A DNA stretch of 5,803 nt from an uncultured Desulfovibrio sp. (GTDB taxonomy: Bacteria > Desulfobacterota > Desulfovibrionia > Desulfovibrionales > Desulfovibrionaceae): NCBI GenBank assembly GCA_947176055.1, contig CAMWPE010000159.1, positions 1 to 5,803 on the forward strand. The letters are read 5' to 3'. Position numbers and translations under genes: made by a program. How positions within the stretch are numbered: the stretch's first letter is position 1; each line of letters begins with the position of its first letter. Under the pieces are notes generated by a model that had not been told where the DNA came from, made no database searches, and was given only the letters and a program-made list of their open reading frames with translations. Positions 1 through 5,803 of the stretch are shown here, piece by piece.

Positions 1-63
1 TGTTAATACTAAATATATCACATACTGTTTCCATTAAAGGAAGCATTAAACGTATTAATATCA

Positions 64-93
64 TTCTAAAGTGCCGTAAATCTAATATATAAT
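64..93 (+). promoter_or_regulatory. weak sigma70-like promoter candidate
   Basis: A perfect TATAAT hexamer lies at 88-93. It sits 18 bases after TTCTAA at 64-69, which matches the -35 consensus TTGACA at only three of six positions. It is about 27 bases ahead of the TTG at 120. In DNA this AT-rich, TATAAT arises easily by chance, and no extended -10 element is present. It is listed only because it is suitably placed for the small plus-strand ORF. Confidence 0.15.
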
Positions 94-119
94 ATGGATA
101 ATATAACGAGATAACCGAA

Positions 120-323
120 TTGAAGCAAAAAATAATAACTAGTGAAAAAATGGCGCACCCTATTATTATCGAAAAAAGTTTAAAAAAAATAAGATTATTT
201 CCTAACCAGGGAAATATCAAAAATAAAAAAATAAATGAGCATAATAAAGCGCATGTTAATGTAAGAATCCCTAAAAATACTCTTTTACGCGCGTTGGTAC
301 ATGATTTATTTATTAAATCTTGA
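120..323 (+). CDS. possible small hypothetical protein, 67 aa
   Basis: I do not recognise this product. The reading frame opens at a TTG with only a weak purine patch (ACGAG, 106-110) upstream. An ATG at 150 would give 57 residues but has no better ribosome binding site. The product is Lys- and Asn-rich and basic, with no signal peptide, membrane segment or known motif. Its end converges on the fmt stop codon, 19 bases away. For it being real: it uses GCG for Ala and CGC for Arg, as the window's real genes do. Against: small size, weak start signals, and AT-rich surroundings where Lys/Asn/Ile-rich frames stay open easily. It could be a small gene, the remnant of a larger one, or chance. Confidence 0.22.
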   Translation: MKQKIITSEKMAHPIIIEKSLKKIRLFPNQGNIKNKKINEHNKAHVNVRIPKNTLLRALVHDLFIKS

Positions 324-342
324 AAAGTGCTTTCGATCATAG

Positions 343-1335
343 TTATTCAAATACAACCTTTCCCAAATTTCTGGAACCGTCGAAAGATTTCCCATTGAAG
401 TAGTCTAGAGCAGACATCCAACGCTTGCCTTCAGGTTTAACTCGATCAACAATTAAACATCCATCTTTGCAATATATTTTTAGGCATTTATTTTCGAAAA
501 ATACCTGTCCGATTAACTGTTTATTACTTAAAATATTTTCACTCCCACATATTGATATTTCTAAAATTGTTTTTTTATTTGTATTTGGGAGTAATAGTTG
601 GATTCTCGCGCCAGGCCAAGGAGTAATAGCGCGTACGCAAGCTTCAATTTGTTTTAAACTATGCGAGCAATTGATGAATCCATCGCTCTTCTGTAATTTT
701 GGAGCGAAAGTCGCTTTCCCATGCTCCTGCTCAACAGGTTGTAAATTATATTCTATAATATATAGAAGAGTAGAGATTAAAAGTTCGGCGCCTATTTTCG
801 CCATTGTAATTGATAGTGTTTCAGAAGAATGAGCGCCTATTTCAAGCTCTTTATGCGAATATACTGGCCCAGCATCTAGTTCTGGAGTAACACGCATTAT
901 CGAAACGCCTGTTTCATTAACGCCTTTCCAGCTATCCATTATAGCTCGCTGGATGGGAGCCGCTCCCCTGTACGCGGGCAAAAGCGACCCGTGCACATTT
1001 ATGCAGTCATATTTCGGAATTTTAATAATTTTTTCGGGCAAGATTTTTCCGTACGCGGCCACCACTATAAAATCAGGAGATAGTTCATTAATTTCTTGAA
1101 AAACTTCTTCGTCTTTCAAAGTTTGAGGTTGTTTTAAAAGTAAATTGTGCTCCAAAGCATAACTTTTGACTTCGCAAAATTCTACTTTCTTTAATCCTCT
1201 TCCCGAACGTTTATCGGGTTGCGCGAAAACCGCGCATATCTCGAAATTTTTATTATCATATAAAGCTTCAAGAATTATTTTAGCGAATAAGGGCGTTCCC
1301 ATAAAAACTATTCTAATCCGCCGTTCTTTATCCAT
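343..1335 (-). CDS. fmt: methionyl-tRNA formyltransferase
   Basis: Transfers a formyl group from 10-formyltetrahydrofolate to Met-tRNA(fMet) in the cytosol, making the initiator tRNA for bacterial translation. The 330 residues are close to the usual 310-320. The N-terminal formyltransferase domain (about 7-190) opens with IRIVFMGTP. It has the QPDKRSGRG loop at 39-47, the catalytic block NVHGSLLPAYRGAAPIQ (N113, H115) and TGVSIMRVTPELDAGP with D154, giving the complete Asn-His-Asp set. The C-terminal OB-like domain (about 210-310) ends with the family block KPEGKRWMSALDYFNG. The ATG is supported by an AAGGT ribosome binding site six bases upstream and by immediate entry into the conserved first strand. 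The start lies inside the 3' end of def, overlapping it by 28 bp, so the two are almost certainly co-translated. GC is about 36%. Family assignment is not in doubt. Confidence 0.97.
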   Translation of the reverse strand: MDKERRIRIVFMGTPLFAKIILEALYDNKNFEICAVFAQPDKRSGRGLKKVEFCEVKSYALEHNLLLKQPQTLKDEEVFQEINELSPDFIVVAAYGKILPEKIIKIPKYDCINVHGSLLPAYRGAAPIQRAIMDSWKGVNETGVSIMRVTPELDAGPVYSHKELEIGAHSSETLSITMAKIGAELLISTLLYIIEYNLQPVEQEHGKATFAPKLQKSDGFINCSHSLKQIEACVRAITPWPGARIQLLLPNTNKKTILEISICGSENILSNKQLIGQVFFENKCLKIYCKDGCLIVDRVKPEGKRWMSALDYFNGKSFDGSRNLGKVVFE

Positions 1336-1826
1336 TTCTTTACCTTGCTTTCATACAAAGATCGTTTTAGCCTACTTATCTTATCAATAAAAAGTTTTCC
1401 ATCCAAATGATCGACTTCGTGCTGAATTATAATAGCTGGAAAACCCTCGAAAATTTCTTCTTTTATTTCTCCTAAAATATTTTGATACTTTACTTTTATT
1501 TTATTGTTCCTCGGAATATCCGCGCGATAATTTAATGGCACAGAGAGACAACCTTCATTTTCACTAACTATATTTTCTCCAATCAACTCTATTTCAGGAT
1601 TAATAAAGACCCGCGGATTTTTTTCAGAATTATAATGGTCAGGATCTATCACAATTAATCGCGTAGATCTCCCCACTTGCGGAGCGGCTAATCCCACTCC
1701 GTTCGATACATACATTGTCTCGAGCATACTCTCAGCTAAATCCCTGATACTGTCGTCAAATTCCGTAATTGGTATAGCGATCTTCTTTAAACTCGGATCA
1801 GGATATGTAATGATAGGTAATAACAT
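1308..1826 (-). CDS. def: peptide deformylase
   Basis: Metalloenzyme that removes the N-formyl group from new polypeptides as they leave the ribosome, the counterpart of Fmt. The 172 residues match the family (E. coli about 169). All three signature motifs are intact: GVGLAAPQVG at 43-52 (motif 1, Q50), EGCLSVP at 91-97 (motif 2, metal ligand C93) and QHEVDHLDG at 135-143 (motif 3, ligands H136 and H140, catalytic E137). The Lys-rich C-terminus is the part shared with the start of fmt. The ATG lies four bases after the aspS stop (TAAccttATG) and has no recognisable Shine-Dalgarno sequence; bases upstream are A- and C-rich. Translation therefore probably depends on ribosomes finishing aspS. 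The def-fmt pairing is very common in bacteria; a link to aspS is less usual. GC is about 34%, well below aspS upstream. The stop is TAG. Confidence 0.97.
   Translation of the reverse strand: MLLPIITYPDPSLKKIAIPITEFDDSIRDLAESMLETMYVSNGVGLAAPQVGRSTRLIVIDPDHYNSEKNPRVFINPEIELIGENIVSENEGCLSVPLNYRADIPRNNKIKVKYQNILGEIKEEIFEGFPAIIIQHEVDHLDGKLFIDKISRLKRSLYESKVKKWIKNGGLE
1342..1346 (-). promoter_or_regulatory. fmt: fmt ribosome binding site inside def
   Basis: On the minus strand AAGGT lies six bases before the fmt ATG, good Shine-Dalgarno spacing. It is embedded in the last codons of def, so fmt has its own initiation signal as well as any coupling to def translation. It fixes the fmt start. Confidence 0.6.
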
Positions 1827-1830
1827 AAGG

Positions 1831-3648
1831 TTAATCGGTTTTTTCTATAATTTTTACGCCAAGTTCGGCTAGTTGCTTTCTTTCGACAAAATCAGGAGCG
1901 GCTGTTAATAAGCATGAGCCTTTTTGCGTCTTGGGAAATGCTATTACCTCGCGAATACTCTTCGCGCCAGCGAGGAGCATTACCAGTCTATCCATTCCAA
2001 AAGCGATCCCGCCATGCGGAGGAGCTCCTAATTCAAGCGCGTTTATAAGAAAGCCAAATTGCTTTTCAGCCTTGTTCCTGTCGATACCCAGCGCTTCAAA
2101 CATTTTCCGTTGAATGGACGCGTGATGGATTCTGATAGAGCCGCCTCCTACTTCGTTCCCATTCAATACTAAATCGTAAGCTTTAGCGAAAGCGTTTTGC
2201 GGCTCGTTTAACATTATTTCTTCGTGGCCTTCTTGTGGGGAGGTAAAGGGATGATGACATGCAACGTAGCGTTTTTCTTCTTCGTCGAATTCAAAAAGGG
2301 GGAAATCCGTAACCCACAAAAAATTAAGCTCGCCTTCAGGTATCAATCCTAATTTTTCTCCTAACAAAACCCGCAGATTTCCTAAAGCTGCGTTAACAAT
2401 CTCCGATTTTCCAGACTGAAAGAATATTATATCACCCGGTTTTAAATTTAAGACTTCGCTTAATTCTTCGCGCTCTCTATCCGATAGGAATTTAGCGATA
2501 GGCGACTGCCATTCGTTTTCGCGAATCTTGATCCATGCCAATCCTTTCGCGCCGAAAACTTTTACGTAATCTGTAAATTCGTCTATTTCTTTTCGGGTAA
2601 ACTTTTCCCCCTCCGGAACGCGTATAGCTTTTACCAGCGAGGCGTCGCTAAAAACTTTAAATTGGGAATCTTTGACGATTCCCGTTACGTCGATTAATTC
2701 CAGACCAAAGCGCGTGTCCGGTTTATCAACACCATATTTATCCATCGCCTCTTTCCATGTCATTCTGACAAAGGGCGTTTTAACGGTTTTTTTCAAAACA
2801 TCTTTAAAAACCGCGCTTATTAAACCTTCCGCCATGCTCATAATATCGTCTTCGTTAACGAAGCTCATTTCTATATCAATCTGCGTAAATTCGGGTTGTC
2901 GGTCAGCGCGGAGATCTTCGTCCCGGAAGCATTTGACGATTTGATAATATCTATCAAGACCGCCAATCATTAAAAGCTGCTTAAATAATTGCGGCGATTG
3001 GGGAAGAGCGTAAAACATTCCTTTATTCAGTCTACTTGGAACAAGAAAATCCCTGGCTCCCTCAGGTGTGGATTTCGTCAAAACAGGAGTTTCCACTTCT
3101 ACAAAATCTTTTTCATCGAGGTAAGCTCTTACAGCCTTGGCAATCCTGTGACGCATTCTTAATGCTTTTTGCAACGCGGGACGCCGCAAATCCAGATAAC
3201 GCCATTCGAGACGCAAATTTTCTCCAGCGTCGCAACGATCCTCTATGGCAAAGGGAGGAGTTTTGGAGGTATTTAAAAGTTTCCATTCTTTCGCGACCAC
3301 TTCTATTTCGCCTGTTTTCATCCCCTCATTGACCATACCTTCCGGCCGGGCGCGCACATATCCTTTGACGGCGATCACATATTCGCTGCGTAAGATATGA
3401 GCGTTTTTATGCGCCTCCGGAGCGATTTCCGGACTAAAAACTACTTGGGTCAAACCCTGATTATCGCGCAAATCGGCGAATATTAAACCTCCGTGATCCC
3501 TGCGATATTGCACCCAGCCCATCAGACAAACTTCCTTGCCAATATCGGCGGCGGTAAGTTCGCCGCAGGAATGATCGCGTTTCCAATCGTTCAAGGGGAC
3601 TATAAATTTTTGGTGCTCCGACTGCGTATCAAGAATATTTTCATTCAT
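1831..3648 (-). CDS. aspS: aspartyl-tRNA synthetase, probably non-discriminating (Asp/Asn)
   Basis: Class II synthetase charging tRNA(Asp), and probably tRNA(Asn), with aspartate in the cytosol. The 605 residues compare with 590 in E. coli; the excess is mainly an N-terminal extension of about 22 residues. The anticodon-binding OB domain covers about 35-125. The catalytic core has motif 1 (about 180-204, TKSTPEGARDFLVPS), the aspartate-site block QSPQLFKQ (217-224), motif 2 (FRDEDLRADRQPEFTQ, 241-256) and motif 3 (GIAFGMDRLVMLL, 547-559, R554). The bacterial GAD insertion lies at about 310-440. H52 in RRDHGG and G104 in RPEG align with the Pseudomonas aeruginosa His/Gly pair tied to tRNA(Asn) acceptance, where E. 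coli has Leu and Lys. The start has only a weak GGGG seven bases upstream, 20 bp after hisS, so co-transcription is likely. Relaxed specificity is inferred; identity as AspRS is secure. Confidence 0.98.
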   Translation of the reverse strand: MNENILDTQSEHQKFIVPLNDWKRDHSCGELTAADIGKEVCLMGWVQYRRDHGGLIFADLRDNQGLTQVVFSPEIAPEAHKNAHILRSEYVIAVKGYVRARPEGMVNEGMKTGEIEVVAKEWKLLNTSKTPPFAIEDRCDAGENLRLEWRYLDLRRPALQKALRMRHRIAKAVRAYLDEKDFVEVETPVLTKSTPEGARDFLVPSRLNKGMFYALPQSPQLFKQLLMIGGLDRYYQIVKCFRDEDLRADRQPEFTQIDIEMSFVNEDDIMSMAEGLISAVFKDVLKKTVKTPFVRMTWKEAMDKYGVDKPDTRFGLELIDVTGIVKDSQFKVFSDASLVKAIRVPEGEKFTRKEIDEFTDYVKVFGAKGLAWIKIRENEWQSPIAKFLSDREREELSEVLNLKPGDIIFFQSGKSEIVNAALGNLRVLLGEKLGLIPEGELNFLWVTDFPLFEFDEEEKRYVACHHPFTSPQEGHEEIMLNEPQNAFAKAYDLVLNGNEVGGGSIRIHHASIQRKMFEALGIDRNKAEKQFGFLINALELGAPPHGGIAFGMDRLVMLLAGAKSIREVIAFPKTQKGSCLLTAAPDFVERKQLAELGVKIIEKTD

Positions 3649-3668
3649 TTTAGCGCCCCGCGATTAGA

Positions 3669-4943
3669 TTATTCCGGTTTTTTCGCAAGCAATTCGATTA
3701 ATTTTTCCTTTAAATTTCGCGCTGATATGGAAATCTGGTCGCCTTTATCCATATCTTTAATAGATATCGAGGCGCTCGTCGCTTCGTCGGCGCCAAGAAT
3801 CAAGGCATATCTCGCGCCGTTCCTGGCAGCTTCGCGCATTAATTTTTTAAATGACGCGGGCTTGTAATTCATCGCGCCCGTAACGCCGCTTTTTCGCAAT
3901 TCCTGAGTTATGGCAAAAGCCCGGTTCATATTTTCCTCATCCGGACACGCGAGATAAAATATGGGCCTGGCGGATATTTTTAAATTCTTTTCCGCCAGCA
4001 AAGCCAATCTTTCCATACCGCAGGCAAAACCCGCTCCAGGTATGTCACCGCCCCCTAATTGCCGGGTCAGACCGTCGTACCTGCCTCCTCCCGCCACCGC
4101 CGTTTGCGCGCCTATTTCGTCGCTCACCACTTCGAAAGTTGTTCGGCAGTAATAATCAAGCCCGCGAACGAGATTGTGATTTACGCGAAAATTCAAGCCT
4201 TCAAGTTTTAATAATTCAAGCGTTTTCGCAAAATGCGTCTCGCACGCGCGACAATTATAATCCAGAATACGGGGAGCGTCGGCGATAAGCTCGCGACAAT
4301 TGACCTGTTTGCAATCAAGGACCCGCAGGGGGTTGCTGACGGAGCGAGTCCTGCAATCTTCGCAAAAGGCATCCTGATCGCGCGAGCTCAGAAATTTTTT
4401 TAATTCCTCCAGATATTTTCCGCGACATTCGCGGCAACCAAGAGAATTTAACTGGAGTTGCAAATTCTTCAATCCTGCCCTTTTTAAAAACTCCACGAGC
4501 ATGCAAATCAATTCGGCGTCTATATAAGGACTATCGCTTCCCAGACATTCGCAATTTATTTGATGAAACTGGCGCAATCTGCCTTTTTGCGGCCTTTCGC
4601 GCCTGAACATAGGTCCTATGGAAAAAAAACGCGATATTGCGGAGTCCTTGTCCCGACCCGCCTCAAGATAAGCGCGCAACACACCGGCTGTGGCTTCCGG
4701 CCGCATGGAAAGCGAGCGTCCTTTAACGTCTTCGAAGGTAAACATCTCTTTCTGTACAACATCGGTCACCGCGCCGATGGATCTGCGAAAAAGCTCGGTC
4801 GGCTCGAGGATTGGGGCGCGTAATTCTTCATATTCGTAATTGGCGAACACAGTTCTGGCCGTTGTTTCCAGAAAGGCGAAAACGGCGCTTTGCTCGCCGA
4901 ACATATCGGCGAAACCCTTTAATCTTTTAAAGCTCGGATCCAT
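3669..4943 (-). CDS. hisS: histidyl-tRNA synthetase
   Basis: Class II synthetase charging tRNA(His) with histidine. The 424 residues equal the E. coli length. Motif 2 is PMFRRERPQKGRLRQFHQ (111-128, R114). The His-specific block LVRGLDYYCRTTFE (258-271) supplies the catalytic arginine R260. AGGGRYDGL (284-292) is the second His-specific block and PGAGFACGMERL (302-313) is motif 3. The anticodon-binding domain runs from about 326 to the end. The insertion domain (about 160-240) is Cys-rich: C170/C173, C194/C197, C211/C216 and C231/C234, a pattern seen in many non-gammaproteobacterial HisRS and suggestive of a metal site. The ATG gives the expected N-terminus (KRLKGFADMFGEQSA), although its AAGGAG is unusually far upstream. 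It lies 33 bp after purF and 20 bp before aspS; a hisS-aspS pair is common in bacteria. GC is about 51%. Confidence 0.98.
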   Translation of the reverse strand: MDPSFKRLKGFADMFGEQSAVFAFLETTARTVFANYEYEELRAPILEPTELFRRSIGAVTDVVQKEMFTFEDVKGRSLSMRPEATAGVLRAYLEAGRDKDSAISRFFSIGPMFRRERPQKGRLRQFHQINCECLGSDSPYIDAELICMLVEFLKRAGLKNLQLQLNSLGCRECRGKYLEELKKFLSSRDQDAFCEDCRTRSVSNPLRVLDCKQVNCRELIADAPRILDYNCRACETHFAKTLELLKLEGLNFRVNHNLVRGLDYYCRTTFEVVSDEIGAQTAVAGGGRYDGLTRQLGGGDIPGAGFACGMERLALLAEKNLKISARPIFYLACPDEENMNRAFAITQELRKSGVTGAMNYKPASFKKLMREAARNGARYALILGADEATSASISIKDMDKGDQISISARNLKEKLIELLAKKPE

Positions 4944-4953
4944 ATGGCTAGCC
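4936..4953. repeat. three interlocking palindromes over the hisS start
   Basis: GGATCC (4936-4941), CCATATGG (4940-4947) and GGCTAGCC (4946-4953) are perfect palindromes, each sharing two bases with the next. Together they fill the hisS start codon, the first two codons after it, and most of the gap back to the Shine-Dalgarno sequence. The palindromes are directly visible. Whether they are a protein-binding site, an RNA structure or coincidence is unknown. Confidence 0.45.
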
Positions 4954-4958
4954 GCGAT

Positions 4959-4966
4959 CTCCTTCC
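4959..4966 (-). promoter_or_regulatory. hisS: hisS Shine-Dalgarno with long spacing
   Basis: On the minus strand GGAAGGAG is a near-perfect Shine-Dalgarno sequence, but 15 bases separate it from the hisS ATG rather than the usual 5-9. No ATG, GTG or TTG occurs in frame between them, so a better-spaced standard start is not available. It is the only strong ribosome binding site in this purF-hisS gap. Confidence 0.45.
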
Positions 4967-4976
4967 ATAAATATTA

Positions 4977-5803
4977 TCAGGCGGGTATCGATTCAAGATT
5001 GTATTTGGCGCAACTCTGACAAGCTACCGGGTACTCCCCGTTAAAACACGCGAGGCAGTAATGATTGGAGTGCATTACGGATCTCAAAAGCCCATCGATA
5101 CTTAAATAATGAAGAGAATCAACGTCCAGTAATTTAGCGATCTGGTCAACATCGTACCTGGCCGCGATTAACTCTCCCTGACGGGAAAAATCGACTCCGT
5201 AATGGCAAGGGAATTTAACTGGAGGGCTGGATATCCTGATATGCACTTCTTTCGCGCCTAACTCGCGCAGTTTTTTTACTCTGGTCATCATGGTGGTTCC
5301 GCGCACTATCGAGTCATCCACGATGCAGATTCTTTTACCTTCTATCATTGCCTTTACCGGATTAATTTTTACCCTTACGCCAAAATTCCTCATGCTTTGG
5401 GTTGGCTGAATAAAAGTCCGGCCCACGTAATGGTTCCGAATCATGGCATGCTCGTAGGGCAATTCCGCGCATTGGGCAAACCCTACCGCGGAATAAACGC
5501 CCGAATCGGGAAAGGGCATTATAAAATCCACATCGGGCGTGGATTCATGCGCTAATTGCCACCCCATTTGTTTTCGGCAGACGTAAACCTGTTCGTTAAA
5601 CACATACGAATCCGGACGGGCGAAATATACGAGTTCGAAGATGCATTGGCGAGGTTTGGGCGGAAACGCTGTTTCCAGGCGAAAACTTTTTTCGGACTCT
5701 TCGTCTATCACCAGCATTTCGCCCGGTTCCAGGCTTCTCTCATATTGGGCCCCGACCAGTATACCAATATCCGAGCCCACTCGCCTCGGCAGGGTGGCTA
5801 ATG
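4977..5803 (-). CDS. purF: amidophosphoribosyltransferase, C-terminal part, [4Fe-4S] type
   Basis: Catalyses the first committed step of purine synthesis, making 5-phosphoribosylamine from PRPP and glutamine. The frame stays open to the window edge (reading LATLPRR before the GTG at 5778-5780), so that GTG is internal. About 275 residues are present; the N-terminal glutaminase domain, roughly 190 residues, lies outside. Counting the GTG as residue 1, RPDS is at 55-58, PFPDSG at 89-94, RNHYVGRTFIQP at 115-126 and the PRPP-binding motif CIVDDSIVRGTT at 152-163. C46, C192, C242 and C245 align with the four iron-sulfur ligands of the Bacillus subtilis enzyme; the E. coli type lacks this cluster. 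The tail is short and adds a further Cys pair, C254/C257. No propeptide or active-site Cys can be checked here. It precedes hisS by 33 bp, and the stop is TGA. Confidence 0.95.
   Translation of the reverse strand, partial: LATLPRRVGSDIGILVGAQYERSLEPGEMLVIDEESEKSFRLETAFPPKPRQCIFELVYFARPDSYVFNEQVYVCRKQMGWQLAHESTPDVDFIMPFPDSGVYSAVGFAQCAELPYEHAMIRNHYVGRTFIQPTQSMRNFGVRVKINPVKAMIEGKRICIVDDSIVRGTTMMTRVKKLRELGAKEVHIRISSPPVKFPCHYGVDFSRQGELIAARYDVDQIAKLLDVDSLHYLSIDGLLRSVMHSNHYCLACFNGEYPVACQSCAKYNLESIPA

Larger units (their letters stand above)
1..342. other. AT-rich stretch downstream of fmt, no confident gene
   Basis: This stretch is about 27% GC by hand count of sampled lines, the lowest in the window. 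It lies beyond the fmt stop codon. I find no minus-strand reading frame of useful length, no tRNA-like fold, and no GC-rich hairpin followed by a T-run on either strand that would make a convincing intrinsic terminator. It holds one doubtful plus-strand ORF (120-323) and a weak promoter-like hexamer ahead of it. It most likely marks the end of the purF-fmt unit and a spacer before a neighbour outside the window. Decayed coding sequence is an alternative that I cannot test here. Confidence 0.6.

Overview
The window is a stretch of bacterial chromosome carrying five tightly packed housekeeping genes, all on the minus strand. In transcription order they are purF (cut by the window's right edge), hisS, aspS, def and fmt. 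Junctions are short: 33 bp for purF-hisS, 20 bp for hisS-aspS, 4 bp for aspS-def, and a 28 bp overlap for def-fmt. With no terminator-like hairpin between them, they read as one transcription unit. Beyond fmt, the last 342 bases at the left edge are very AT-rich and hold no minus-strand gene, so the unit probably ends there. A doubtful 67-codon plus-strand ORF lies in that stretch.

The genes join the first committed step of purine synthesis (PurF) to two tRNA synthetases (HisRS, AspRS) and to the enzymes that remove (Def) and add (Fmt) the N-formyl group of initiator methionine. All five proteins keep their catalytic motifs and near-standard lengths, so this is functioning core machinery. No mobile element, CRISPR array, tRNA, rRNA or defence system is visible.

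The organism is a bacterium: formyl-methionine initiation, a bacterial-type AspRS with the GAD insertion, and a standard code in which TAA, TAG and TGA all end genes here. Two traits narrow it a little. AspRS carries the His and Gly residues associated with non-discriminating enzymes, which predicts that Asn-tRNA is made by GatCAB transamidation. PurF has the cysteines of the oxygen-sensitive [4Fe-4S] type. HisRS has a Cys-rich insertion common outside gammaproteobacteria. I cannot name the phylum; an uncultured lineage with Elusimicrobiota/Omnitrophota-like proteins is a guess only.

The most striking large-scale property is a composition slope inside one apparent operon. By hand counts of sampled 60-base lines, GC is about 50% in purF and hisS, mid-40s in aspS, mid-30s in def and fmt, and below 30% in the left-hand non-coding stretch.
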